Counted from the stretch's first letter, positions 1 to 11,692 are shown. The stretch is 64,000 nucleotides of DNA from Boletus sp. NGJ (GCA_019096195.1 JAGTXK010000030.1:1-64000); one strand, 5' to 3'. Made by a program: numbers and translations. The notes: generated by a model from the letters alone, not told the origin.

Positions 1-215
1 AAGAAATCAAGCTTCTAGACTGGCCTGCAATTTCCAGACCTTAATCCCTGTTGAACATACTTGGAATCACCTTAAGAGATGTCTCTCAGGTTATAAAAAT
101 GCTCCACATGTGCATCCTAGTCAATGGTGTATGGAATTGCTCTGACCAGTGCCTATGCAGCTCCAAGTCTTCAAGTTTCTTCAGGAAGTCAGCTATAGAC
201 AGATAAATGATACAT
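1..215 (+). pseudogene. Tc1/mariner transposase, C-terminal relic
   Basis: Translation of the first 200 bases reads LLDWPA, then a degenerate form of the family's SPDLNPIEHVW stretch (here PLIPVEHTW), then HLKRCLSGY. This is the C-terminal end of a Tc1/mariner DDE transposase around its third catalytic residue, the Glu in PVEH. The PD of the usual motif is lost and the frame is closed by a stop after about 45 codons (MELL then TGA). The rest of the gene lies left of the window or is gone. The relic is AT-rich with almost no CpG, as expected of old methylated repeats. It is too short to assign to a subfamily. Confidence 0.7.
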
Positions 216-1104
216 GAGAATGTATCGGTTTTGAAATAAATAAGGATGGATGACTGCATGTTATCACAATATGTAGATCATTGTAACCTTTTTAAATTAT
301 AGATTTTGCCTCCATATACTGTCTACTCCCAGGCCAAAGTCACTAATATATCGTGCCCATGAAACCAATTCATACTAACCTGAAGTCCATCTCAAATTGT
401 AAAGCACTGATCTGGTAAAATGGTGGCCATGCCATGGCAAGCGAGTTATGTTGTTTTGGAACAGTATTGAATTATCCGGAGTTGGTATAGTGGCATTTCC
501 AAGTCTCTGCTCCTCCTGGAATAGAGTAACAGCAGCCACTACATCAATAATCTCCTATGGATTTTAGATTGGACGCCTAAGTTGGATAGACTTGGACTTA
601 TGGAAATATAAAACTGTAAGTATCCACAACACAATGTTGAGTGCACTACATCCATATTATTATGTCTAACTCAGACTATGAGAGCACTTCCATTATCATC
701 TACAAATGTCACATCTCTCTCTTGGAACAAGAAAATCATGATCTACACAGTGTTAAGTCCCCTAAACTGTACATCTCACCATTCATTCCAAGTACAAGCT
801 CTCCACATGCTCTAACTTATCTATGCTATTTATAGGCACAGTAACAAATACCTCAGTGCCAGATAGGTAATCAGAAGGCTAGTTACAATCGGCTATCGAG
901 TGGAAGACCTGGTCAGTGAAGCCAACCGCTGTGTATGCCTTGATTGCGCTGAGAATGTTGAGCACTCTGAAGAGTATTTTTTTAATATGTAATACATTGG
1001 AATCTACTGACCATATTCCAGAGAAGAACAATTATATTGCTGCTATCAAGATCTCATGCGATGGATCCCCTTTCTTAGGTAAGATTTAACCACTGATACT
1101 GATA
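216..1104. other. AT-rich stretch without a recognisable gene
   Basis: No frame is open for more than about 65 codons and nothing resembles a known domain. It is AT-rich and almost CpG-free, like the flanking relics, so it is probably transposon-derived. The part next to 1105 may be the eroded 5' end of the DUF6698-like gene. Confidence 0.5.
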
Positions 1105-2150
1105 ATGAGACACTCAAAATCATCATTAAATATGTATATGGATCAAATCTCCACCATCCATTTCAATTTGTCATGTTGCAACACATTTAAGCTTAATAAG
1201 GGTGCTGATAGGGCCCATGGTGACAATGCAGCTAAACTAAAGTCATCCATCCTTCTCTGGCTTATGTGTGATTGCCCAACCCCAGAATCTATGCTTAATC
1301 CACAAACTAGCATGAAATCTGGGCATGGATTTTATCATGATGTCATGGCCCAGCTGATTTGCCTGGTGGATTATGACTGGAGTGACATCTGGTGCACACC
1401 CTGAGTTGATTTTCTACTGACTTTGTTGATAAATTGCAACCATGTACTACAGCCACAGAGAAAACATCTATAATTTCCATTCTGACTACCTTGTCACCAC
1501 AGATTCCTGACCTTACTTCATGTACAAAAATGAGAACTATAATGCCAAAGATCCTATCAAGGGGCTATTTAAGAATACACTACTTCTCAAGGTTAGCTCT
1601 TCCCTCATTCTGTCATCTCGTACTTATTTTTGTTTCTTTCAGGCCTTCAATTGTATTTTTACATCCCCAGGCTCAGCTGATTCTGAGGTCCAAATTGATA
1701 ACCTTGATAATGATGTAGGAGAGCATTCGCAAGTGGCCAGAAAGCATCAAAAGGATTCCAATGAACAGAGGACCCATTCTCATATTGCTGCACTTCTTGG
1801 AATGAAGTCAGTTAGCCCCTGAGCCATTGCATATACTGCCGTTCAGATACAAGGTTTTTTCAATCACTCTGTTCTAGTTGACTTGCTCTATCATTTAGCT
1901 TTGCTTCACTTTGTCCAGTTGCAACTCCTGGCATATAGTGGATGAAGACTTTGACTACCAGCAGTTCTACCATAATATTGTCACTTTCTTCAAGGATGTT
2001 GAAACTGAGAAGAAAAAGTGGCAAATTGATGACCTGTTATTCTGGTGGAATCAGTATGTTTCCTTCTTTATTCTACCCCAAGATTTTATGATGAGACTTC
2101 AACAGCTCAGTTTTTGGCTGCACCAATGCATCATCATAATGTCCTAAGGA
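1105..2150 (+). pseudogene. DUF6698-like protein, decayed
   Basis: Three consecutive + strand fragments (1105-1404, 1520-1822, 1911-2147) read as one broken protein. It runs GADRAHGDNAAKLKSSILLW, then GFYHDVMAQLICLVDYDW, then NENYNAKDPIKGLFKNTLLL. A probable intron follows (GTTAGC...TTTCAG near 1590-1640), then AFNCIFTSPGSA, a SxxARKHQK segment, AALLGMKSV and finally a WQIDDLLFWWN motif. This order matches the uncharacterised Agaricomycete family I know as DUF6698, which is repeat-amplified in mushroom genomes; its function is unknown. Stops and frame changes separate the fragments, so it is not functional. The family name rests on remembered motif order, not on a search. Confidence 0.6.
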
Positions 2151-2744
2151 TGCTGCCAAGAAATCAGTCATGATGACCATGTAGAAGCTCCATAAGAATG
2201 GAACCATCATGGGGTTGTCATCTGCTACAGTTTGAACTGTCCATCATAGTATTATGTAGCATTTTATAGTATGTAGTGTACATATTGCAAGTCACAATTG
2301 AGTGCTTGAGTTATTATTTCTTTCATGAGAGATTTGAAATCTGGGGCAGTTTGCCATCTGTTTGATTGGTGTGCATTAGGCACAACATGTGATAGTTTGC
2401 CAAGTGAAATGGTTTTGACATCATTGCATAATATCCATAAATGTGAGGGCACTTATTGATGTTACATAGAACTGCAGCAATAGCCTAAGACACTAGATTT
2501 TGGAAGAGCATCCCTTTGGTACTAATATTCTACAAGTTGTACATTGCCAGTGGGAGCACAGTCCATATGTGAAATTTCACCATCACCACTCAAGTGCCCA
2601 AAATTGGTCTTAATGGTATCAATTACATGTACCTAGAGTTGATCCACTCTACATTGCAAATCTAGCAGAATATGAGTGATCATGTAGGTGGTAACCAATA
2701 ATTTAATTATTCTGGCAAAGTGAGCTCAACATGGTAGATTTTCA
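2151..2744. other. AT-rich stretch without a recognisable gene
   Basis: No long frame on either strand and no recognisable domain. It leads without a boundary into the degenerate tandem repeats that follow. Confidence 0.5.
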
Positions 2745-3490
2745 TAAGCATTGCTAATAATGTCACAAAGAGTATCACATCAATGCATTTTTAAAGTATT
2801 GTATTGTAATTGTATAATTTTAGATATTCTGAGCAAGTCAGTTGCAGAAATAAGAGTCACACCTCAGTTGAATATTCTGTATGACACAGCATTGATGTAT
2901 AAAATATGTTTATATTCAAGATAATTTGGCATGCCACCACATTATAACTAATGGCCAACTTCTTGTAAGCAATCCCCACAACTCATCACAAAGTATTTGT
3001 ATCAACATGAGGGCCTGTATTGTATTGCACCTAATAATTTCAGAAATTCAGAGCAAACTAATTGCAGAATCACATTCACCTACAGGACAAATGTTCCAAT
3101 GTAACTGAGCATTGATACATAATATTCAAAAGAATCTAGTATGCCATGTTATGGCTAAAGACTAACTTTTTGGAAGCAATCCCCATGACATCACAAAAAG
3201 TGTTGCATCGGTGCAAGGGGCTAGGTTTTTAAAGTATTGTATTGCAGCCATAATAATTTCAGAAATTCTGAACAAATCAATTGTAGGGCCACATTTGCCT
3301 ATAGGACAGATATTCTATTCAATAAGCCTGTAGTTATAGAAGACACTTATATTCAAGAGAATCAAGCATGCCATCAGATGGCATTCATGATTAATAGTCA
3401 TCTTTCTGTAAGCAATGGTCAGGGCATGGCAAAAAGCAATGCATTGAGACAAGCCCCTGGGTTTTTAATGTCTTGTATTACATTTTGGTC
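2745..3490. repeat. Degenerate tandem repeat, about 220-235 bp period
   Basis: The same ordered landmarks recur. AAAGTATTGTATTG-like starts lie near 2793, 3011, 3231 and 3465. Each is followed by a TAATTTCAGAAATTC-like block, an AGCAATCCCC-like block (2969, 3175; AGCAATGGTC at 3411) and a TCACAAA-type block. Spacing is 218, 220 and 234 bp, so at least three diverged units plus partial ends are present. Several short frames cross the units but change frame between copies, so the array is not coding. It could be an old satellite or the internal tandem repeats of a transposon. Confidence 0.65.
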
Positions 3491-4443
3491 AATTCAGCAT
3501 TTTTATACATTACAACAGAAGTATAAGGGTTGTTTATAACATTCTGAATCTCATGATATGCAAATAGCTGTTTCAGATATGTATCTATAATCAAGAAAAC
3601 TTAAATGCTGTGCTGGTAAGTCTTGTAAGTGGGGTTCCTTTGGAGAATCCTGAGGTTGCTCTTAGTTACCACAAATGGAAGTTGGATGAGCATGGTCTGA
3701 GGTGGTGCAATATCACAAGCATGATCATCATCATGTGTCATGGCTTCCAGTACATGGACAAGAAGGTGAGGGGAAGTGGAATCAGTGGGATGACAAATAG
3801 AATTTCTTTCTTTCTTTTTTGCTACTTGAGAGAATAAAAGAAACAAGAGAATGTCACTCATTTACCAGATATCACCCTCCCTGACCACTAGAAACATATA
3901 GAACCATTGTGCGAAGTGCAGAGAACTTTTTTTCTCCACACTCAACCCAATGCCCTGCTGGCAAGTGTGGTGGATGAGCAATCCTGGGCCAATCTAGCAT
4001 TAAATTGGTTCTGAACCAATTATGGATGGAACTTACCAAACTTAAGTGAACCAATCACAGATGGAACTTATCCAAACTTACATGCCAGCCAATCAGTGGC
4101 CAATGTTATTTGTAAGTCTTTTGGTCCATCCCACTTTACACACTTTACACACTTATTTGCACTTTACATAAGCTCTGCAGCATCAACATGCTCACTCCTC
4201 TCATTTCATCCTCTTTGTGAACTGCATCATCATAAGTTACTTTTTCTTCATGTCTCCATGTCAGTACCTTAAACCATATATTATAGCTGGACGACAACAT
4301 GAATGAACATCACCACATGCCTAATATGGATTGATGAGGTAAGCATGACCATTTCATGCTACCTCAAGGTGCATTAGTGTTTATTCCTCCACCACCAGGT
4401 TGTTTTTTCTCATCTATGCTAATGGCAACTCTCCAACAAGCTG
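3491..4443. other. AT-rich stretch, no gene, with a 35-bp tandem duplication
   Basis: No credible coding frame. A direct 35-bp duplication at 4013-4047 and 4048-4082 carries GAACCAAT and ATGGAACTTA in both copies. It is followed by CCAATCAGTGG and repeated TTTACACAC blocks around 4130-4160. The CCAAT-type boxes could be remains of a transposon promoter driving the fragment at 4444 onward, but this is a guess. Confidence 0.45.
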
Positions 4444-5400
4444 GTGTCCATCACAGCCCTTGGCCATCCCTATAGAATGAACCACACTGATGCCAGCTCC
4501 AGTGGTATGGTATTGACTCCACCAGCGGTGGCCCTGGCCTGCAACAATGCAATGGACATGGGTGTTGATGATCCAGAGGTGGATGAATCTTCAGAAGATG
4601 GTGAAGACAACAAAGAGAATTTGGAAGAGGTGAAAGCACTCAAGGTAGGAATTCTCTAACCCATCATTGGCATTGACTGAAAATGCCTGCAGGCACAATG
4701 GCAATATCTGCAATCTTTGCTTGTGTCTGCTCAACAACTACCCCCACCCTCTTCAACACAGCACTTGAAGTGCCATCTATGCTGGCCTATCATGTCTGTT
4801 CCAATGTTAAACATCATTTCCGATTATAGTGTTCTTGTGCTTGACATGAATATTCTGTTATCATCATTGTCTATTGTTGCCTCCATCATTGAGTTGCTTT
4901 GATGGACTGTTGTCATCCTTATTTCCATTATCATGGAGCTTGATGGACTTTCTTCCAACACATCCCAGTTTGACAAGGCTGCACAGGAGGCCATTGCATA
5001 TATCACCTCTTGTATCTGATTGCACACATTGTCACTCAAGATCCTAATGTCCAAGAGCAACTATCTCACATCCCTCAGCATCCAAACTGAGCAAGTCAAA
5101 TTTTTTGATGAAGAATTCTGAGATTGATTGACCTGTGCTTCTCAAAGATGCTGCAGCCTCACAAGATATGAGCAGTGCCATCAAGGTCATGCTTCTGAGT
5201 CTTGACTGCAATCATGAGTCATTTCCCTCAGCTTTTCTTATATTTGACCTTATGTTCTCGCCCACAGTATGACACAAGGGCTTGCTCACAGCAGCTGTCT
5301 GCAGTGGGCAAGAACAACTTGGCTACCATCCTCACCAATGGAATTGGGATTATATTGACAATGCTCCCCCAGTAGACCCAGCCTTCTAGATGTTCCTTCA
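4444..5400 (+). pseudogene. Unrecognised gene fragments, probably transposon-derived
   Basis: The clearest piece is an acidic exon-like frame at 4444-4659 containing MDMGVDDPEVDESSEDGEDN and ending at a GTAGGA donor-like site. Further short pieces follow at 4717-4902 and near 5270-5370 (YDTRACSQQL and a hydrophobic tail), with apparent CAG acceptors just before them. Composition matches the flanking relics. I do not recognise the family. An acidic linker with Glu/Asp runs is common in Agaricomycete transposon proteins but is not diagnostic. Confidence 0.35.
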
Positions 5401-5461
5401 AGTTATCCTTAGTATCAATCTACTACATACTAGCATCTTGTCCCTCAGACTCCTTCTGAGT

Positions 5462-6606
5462 CATCAGTAAAAACAGGACTAACTATCCAGTACTAGATAG
5501 TACTGAACAGTAACATAGTGCTCATAGTAAGGGTCCAACTGGATAGTGGTTTGATAGTACCATGACAGTGTCTCATAGTCTATTCATAGTGTGGCCATAG
5601 TCTGTTATAGTATTCTCATAGTGTCCCATAGTATTCTTATAGTACTTTCATAGTGGTCATAGTATCTCATAGTGTCTCATAGTGTCTCATAGTACTTCCA
5701 TAGTGGCTTAGCAATCCTAATCCTAATCCAATTTCAAGCCAATTCTAATTCCAAATTCAATTAAATATTAATTCTATTAATTCTAATTCTAATTCCAATC
5801 CCAATTCCAATTCCAATTCCAATTCCAATCCTAATCCTAATCCCAATCCTAATGATTTACAAAGTGAAATGTTGACTTCATGTAATGAGTAGAGAAAGAT
5901 AAAATTAAGAAACAAGAGAGTGTGGAAAAGTTTTTGAAGTCTGGCTTGTTTATATAAGAATGGTGGCACAAATATTGACAAATAATGTCCGCTTTTTTTA
6001 ACACTGAGTGTGGGAAAATGGACTTGAATATTTTTTTGGAGTGTAGGTCTACACTTTTGATACACTTTGTGACTACACTTTTACTACACTTTGTTGGCTA
6101 CACTCTACTACACTCTGCTACACTTTTGTTTGCTTTTTTTTTACTACACTCTGTTTGCTACACTTTTGCTACATTTGGTGCGCATTTTTGCTACACTGTA
6201 CTACACTCTTTCCTACACTTTTTGTACAACATTTGACTACACCTTTGACTGCACTTTTTGTACACTTTTTGACTACACTTTTTGTATACTTTTGATTTAG
6301 GATTAGGATTAGGATTAGGATTAGGATTAGCTTAAAATTACTACTATGACTATGACTACTATAAATGTACTATGAATGCTATGAAATGCTATGATACTAT
6401 GATACTATGACACTATAAACACTATGAACACTATGAAATGCTATGGTACTATGATACTATGATACTATGAACACTATAAATACACTATGGATACTATGAA
6501 TACACTTTCAATACTATGATACTATAAACATTATGAACACTATGAGTTATCTATGAAACTACTATGGCACTATGAGCACTGTGATGAAATCCTGTATTTA
6601 CTGATG
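5462..6606 (-). mobile_element. Satellite-built non-autonomous DNA element, copy 1 (intact)
   Basis: This is a 1,145-bp element with short terminal inverted repeats, CATCAGTAAAAACAGGA at the left and the complement of CATCAGTAAATACAGGAT at the right. Both flanks show GT, a possible 2-bp target duplication. From the left it holds a CATAGT-type array (5500-5710), then hexamer arrays of the AATTCC/CCTAAT type (5710-5860). A unique AT-rich core follows (5870-6060), with TTATATAAAC on the minus strand. Next are a CTACACTTTTG-type array (6050-6290), a (TTAGGA)n run (6296-6330) and a CTATGA-type array (6340-6590). It encodes no transposase. A frame of about 100 codons on the minus strand (5757-6065) is shared with copies 2 and 3, but its tail is only translated hexamer repeat. 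It is named minus relative to copies 2 and 3. Confidence 0.85.
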
Positions 6607-6766
6607 GTCTAGTTACTATATATGAATCCAATGACAGTAGAATGTCAGGAGCCCCCTAACAAACTTTTTCACCACTTGTCCATCACACAATGGATGTAAA
6701 AGAACTATGGCCAGTCAGTATATCTTCAGCCAGGACTCAATAATATACTTGCTCACTAACAGTTGT

Positions 6767-9044
6767 TCAGATCTTGTCAAGAGTTGCTGATGAGCGCTTC
6801 CTCCAAGAGTTTGCATGCAATGAGGGCTTCTGAGCCACTGAACAAGATGGTTGCATGCTGATCCTGCTGAAGGTTGGGGTGGATGCAAGGTTAGCCTTAC
6901 TAAATTTCCATCTGCCTAGCATGCTGACTCTCAATAGATGTGTAGTACATAAATGCATTCAGTTTGCCCTATTTTCTAGCACAATCATGCAGGTGCTGAC
7001 TTGAACCTGGAGCTCTGCACATTGTTCTATTGACTTACGGTAGTCCTTGCAATGCCAATTCATGCATTCTTCATCTTTGATGGCCATGCACAACCAAGTT
7101 TAAAGCATGGTGCTTGTATTCAAAGGAAAACTCATTGGCTTGCACATCCATTTCAAGAACTAATTAATACCTTTGGGTTCTTGTGGTGTAAGGTAAGTCA
7201 TGAGCCATTGTAACCCTATCAAATGTTGCACTTATCCCCATCTGAGGCTCCAGATGAAGCTGAGGCTGAGCTTGCAGCCCTCAGTCAATAGGGAGTTATT
7301 AATATTGTCCTTACAACTGACAGTGATGCTGTGGTGTTTGGTGCAATATTTGTTGCCTGCTGGTGCATTCTCTGACATTCCCTGCTCAGTTTGTGACTCA
7401 GTACAATTTTTTTCATGTGTGTGCATACCACTATCAGTTTCTTGAATCCAGATTATTTTGACCACATCATCGCTGCCACCACAGAGTTGGGGCAGTCTGG
7501 CCTCATTTTGATGGCTATCCTCAGTGGTGGTGATTATGATGTAAGTGCAAGATACAATCTCATCATGTTGTTAGTATGACTGACAAGGCATGACAAGGCA
7601 GGCTTTCACAATTAAACTGTGAAGCAACAATTGCTCATGAGCTAGCCAAGTATGGGCTCAGTGAGGCCCTTGTAAATGTGTTCAAGATGAGCAATAGACA
7701 TGAATTCAATCAGTTTCTCACTGGCTGGCAGGATAACCTTCACTTCATATTGACCATGGACCCTGCAGGCCAACTTGAATGAAAGTATGTGACCCTGGCA
7801 CACAATGTGTCTGACTCTTTTTCAAGTTATGAAGTTGTCAAACACTATATCAATCCATTGAGCACATTTACAACAATGGGTAGCTTTGCTGCCAACCATG
7901 ACCATTATCACATTCAGTCCTACCAGCCATGTCTTAACAAGCTTGCTCACTTCTGTAAGCAACAATTTTGATGGATAACTGAGGTAATCACAACAAAGCT
8001 GCATGCATTTGTGTGGGAGGGTATGTTGCTATGATGGCTATGCAAGGCAAGTAATGCCACTATGATATTGAGCATGATAGCACATGCTTGCACTAATTAG
8101 CTCCCCATGCAGGCTGATGATGAAATGGCCTTTGTGCCAACAGTCCACCTCATTTCCCATGATGTAATTGACACCACAGGTTCAAATCTTGCAGTCTTCA
8201 AAGTCCATTTCCATGGTGGGCAGATCCCACATGCAGTTCAAATTACTTTGTTGCCCCCTGATTTGAAGATTTCTGCACAGCTCACTCAACTAAAAGATGA
8301 GATCATGTTTCTGACACTTCCTGCATGTGTTATTGATTATGCCCTCCCAAATGAGGCTGCTCACCTGATAAGCTACTCAATTGAGGTAGCATATGACCAT
8401 ATCCACCAATGCCACATTTATGTACCTTTGTTGCAGCAAATGCCTATATCTGAGGCTGGATGCCAAGCACAGCACTGAGTAGAGACCTGTGGAGCCATGC
8501 TGGGTACTGGCCCATTGCTGATGAGTCCAGGGCTTGGAGGCTCAAGCTCCCCAGTGGGTAGCACATCTGCCCCATTGATTGATCTCACAGTGGATTCAGA
8601 GCAAGAAGCAGAGTTGGAGGTGGAAGTCATTTGGTTGATAGTGTTTCCTTTGTCCAGTGTGTATGATTGGCTCTTGTAAAATACAGTCCCAGTGTATATT
8701 TTCACCATGTTGGGTCACATTCAGCCCTGATTTCAATCAGCAGGGTGGCTGCAAGTGGTCCAGTAATTTTGAAATTGTCACTGACAGCCTTAAACCTCAA
8801 ACTCAATGTCCATGTAACTGTACATTAATTTCTCTTGAATCCCACCATGGGATGGGCAAGGACTTTCACCAAGAAAGGCCTACAACCATCTGAATCTCCT
8901 AGGAAATCTCCAAGGAAGCAGCTCCCATTTCCCAGAAGATCTCTGAAAGTTATTGAACAACTGAAGGAAGCAGGAAAGGAAGCTCATTTCAAGACAAGAA
9001 GTGCTATGCCAGGCACATCAAGCATGGTTGAAAATGGCTCATAG
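6767..9044 (+). pseudogene. XPG/FEN-like (PIN-domain-like) nuclease, decayed
   Basis: Pieces of an XPG/GEN1-type structure-specific nuclease appear in order. The N-region includes ADERFLQEFACNEGF and KVGVDA near 6780-6890. An FIFDG block follows near 7075, then GACIQRKTHWL. The I-region has EAEAELAALSQ and TTDSDAVVFGA (7255-7345), followed by LILMAILSGGDYD (7503-7541). The helix-hairpin-helix part reads IAHELAKYGL. Later come HNVSDSFSSYEVVKHYINPL (7800-7860), an LHAFVWEG-like piece, a 123-codon frame (8107-8478) and a basic C-terminus with SPRKSPRK (8897-9040). In-frame stops and intron remnants break the gene. The acidic residues of the I-region (E-E and D-D) survive. GEN1/XPG nucleases cut branched DNA; this repeat-amplified family's role is unknown to me. 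Confidence 0.7.
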
Positions 9045-10081
9045 GTCATTTCCCTGCCAACAACAGCATGTCATCAGTTCCTGCAAATATCACTGAAGAA
9101 GATATCTATGGTGATCTGTCATTCTGGATGGTATTTGACTGCACCCCAAATCACTGCTCCAACAAGGCATTGGCCCTATTCCTAACATTCAAGGGCTTCC
9201 ACCAGAATTTTGGAAAAGGAGCAACAGTGACAGATATCATGGAAGATGGCATTTTGATGTGACCAATCAGCAATGAGAGAGTAACCTAGCAGATTCAGCT
9301 GAAGTTGAGGATCTAATGAACTCACTGAAACACAAGGCAAGCTTAGAGAATGGCAATAGGACTCACTCATTTCCTATGACAAGGGATTTCATGGACCACA
9401 TACTATACTTGTGTGGTCACTATTATAAACAGACAACTCTGATGCAACTCCAATGAACTGGAGTTACTTGAGAGTGTCAGGACTTGGCTTCACCTCACCT
9501 TATGTGGTACACCCTTGCTTGAGTCTGATGCCCCAGATTTCAAGGACATAGGAGGATCAGAGGTATGGACTCAATGTGGTCCAATGTCAAGTTGAGTGGA
9601 GGTTAGAGTGAGTCATCAAGACTTGGATGGAGGACAGGAGTGATGTTTAGAGTTGATATTCTATAGGAGTAGTACCAAGGGTTTATATATGATCAGAATC
9701 AAGATTACTAATGGAGTTCATAAGGTATAATGAATAAGTAGCTGAGTAAAGAGAACAGAGATGGGACCTGGCCAGAGTGGTGCTCCTAAGCGAGACAGAC
9801 ACTGGTTTGGAGACAGCTATGAAGCAGGACTAGGATGGATGAGGAAACATAGGTTTATGTATGAATAAAGAAGTATGAATACTACACAAAGAAAGTCACA
9901 AGTCTGAGGGTATGAGAGTGTACTCCAAGGAAGAATGCACCAGAGTTGTGGACAGAGGTCCAGAGTTGGACTTGTTGGACTATATGGAATATGACAGTCA
10001 CTTAGATCCTGTCCTTTGATTGAGGTGGCACTCTGCATCTTGCAGCATGCTTTTGATGGTGAGTATGTGACTTGATTAGAC
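9045..10081. other. Stretch without a recognisable gene
   Basis: It contains only short frames; the best is 9068-9262 on + (64 codons, starting MSSVPANITEEDIYGDL), which I do not recognise. From about 9500 it becomes purine-rich on the + strand. It may include eroded upstream exons of the tyrosine-recombinase gene that becomes readable near 10,100. Confidence 0.4.
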
Positions 10082-10767
10082 TTGCACATGGACCTGAAGG
10101 AGCGGAAGCTTGTTAGCCGACACCTGGAACAGCTAGCATTTAATGCCACTGCATGAACTTTATGGACAAGGCAAGTCCTGTACCCTCAGCACACACAGAA
10201 CAGAGATAAAAACTGAACAGAATATGCAATTGATTCACCACAGGTGTTTTGAGCTTGTCAAGATGCAGTGGCAGCATATCATCATGCCCAATCTATCATC
10301 GATCAGCCATGTCATGCAAAAATACCTTGCACATGAGCCACTTGTGCTAAGCAACGCATCTGTCTATTTTAAGGTCCACCTCCAGAATTACAAGGGCTAG
10401 CAGCATAAGGTAGACAAGGGGGTGGGTGAAGCTGACCTGCAAGGTGCATTGCCATGGGCAGATTATCTCAATAGCACTGTATGACAGTGTTTGATGTGTG
10501 TGAACAGGGAGTCACTACAGGATATACAGTACATATCCACAGCCTAATCTACCTGGCTCTGACTCCTTCATCTGGCTATCAGTATGAATCAAGTGGCTTG
10601 AGATGTTCCACTATGAATGGGACCCCAAGTCTGAAGACTATGTCTTCCCAGCAATGGGCACAAATGGTATCATACAGTCTTATGAGCAACTCTCCCACAA
10701 GATGGTCCAGAAGTGGATTGACAAAGCAACTGCAGGCACTGGAATTCAAGGTTCCTTCTCAACACAG
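10082..10767 (+). pseudogene. Crypton-like tyrosine recombinase, 5' part before the insertion
   Basis: After an unassigned N-terminal stretch, the reading WLEMFHYEWDPKSEDYVFPA, MGTNGIIQ, SYEQLSHKMVQKWI and GTGIQGSFSTH appears (10,585-10,767). This is the segment before the catalytic His-x-x-Arg box of the tyrosine recombinases found in Agaricomycete repeats. The protein is cut exactly after the His codon region, where the non-autonomous element begins. It resumes at 16,102 with the CFQQGGAQYQFMF continuation, so the two parts are one gene. Upstream stops and the Arg-to-Gln changes in the box show it was already decaying. Such recombinases use Arg-His-Arg-Tyr chemistry to integrate circular DNA. 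Confidence 0.7.
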
Positions 10768-11602
10768 CATCAGTAAATATAGAATTTCATTATAGTGCTC
10801 ATAGTGCCATAGTAGTTTTATAGTAGACATAGTAGTTTCATAGATAACTCATAGTATTCATAGTATATTTATAGTGTTCATAGTATCATAGTATCATAGT
10901 ACCATAACATTTCATAGTGTTCATAGTGTTTATAGTGCCATAGTATCATAGTATCATAGCATTTCATAGCATTCATAGTACATTCATAGTAGTCATAGTC
11001 ATAGTAGTAATTTTAAGCTAATCCTAATCCTAATCCTAATCCTAATCCTAAATCAAAAGTATACAGAAAGTGTAGTCAAAAAGTGTACAAAAAGTGCAGT
11101 CAAAGGTGTAGTCAAATGTTGTACAAAAAGTGTAGGAAAGAGTGTAGTACAGTGTAGCAAAAATGCGCACCAAATGTAGCAAAAGTGTAGCAAACAGAGT
11201 GTAGTAAAAAAAAAGCAAACAAAAGTGTAGTAGAGTGTAGTAGAGTGTAGCCAACAAAGTGTAGTAAAAGTGTAGTCACAAAGTGTATCAAAAGTGTAGA
11301 CCTACACTCCAAAAAAATATTCAAGTCCATTTTCCCACACTCAGTGTTAAAAAAAGCGGACATTATTTGTCAATATTTGTGCCACCATTCTTATATAAAC
11401 AAGCCAGACTTCAAAAACTTTTCCACACTCTCTTGTTTCTTAATTTTATCTTTTTCTACTTATTACATGAAGTCAACACTTCACTTTGTAAATCATTAGG
11501 ATTAGGATTGGCATTAGAATTAGAATTGAGACTGGAATTAGAATTAGAATTAGAATTAGAATTAGAATTAAGGATTAGGATTAGGATTAGAATTAATATT
11601 TA

Positions 11603-11692
11603 CAGCTATTTGCAAATCTCTGTGGAAAACAAATTCTGAAAAGTTGTGCCTCGGAGACAGCCAGGAAGGGACCCTGGGCGCAGCTGAGTGGG
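11603..11692 (+). repeat. Left terminal inverted repeat of the 4.16-kb transposon
   Basis: About 90 bp, matched with a few substitutions by the complement of 15675-15764. Shared blocks include GGAAAACAAATTCTGAAAAG and CAGCTGAGTGGGT. The TIR is much longer than the 25-30 bp usual in classical mariners. Confidence 0.85.

Noticed and set aside
5757-6065. A conserved protein of about 100 residues encoded by the satellite-built element
   Set aside because: The frame is shared by all three copies, but its last third is translated hexamer repeat (LGLELE units). The copies differ by changes without obvious protein constraint, and no domain is visible. It is reported only as part of the element.
6296-6330. 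A chromosome end or interstitial telomere
   Set aside because: The repeat is TTAGGA, only about six units long, and sits at a fixed internal position of a dispersed element with partners at 11020-11050 and, as a variant, 20397-20411. The flanking sequence continues normally.
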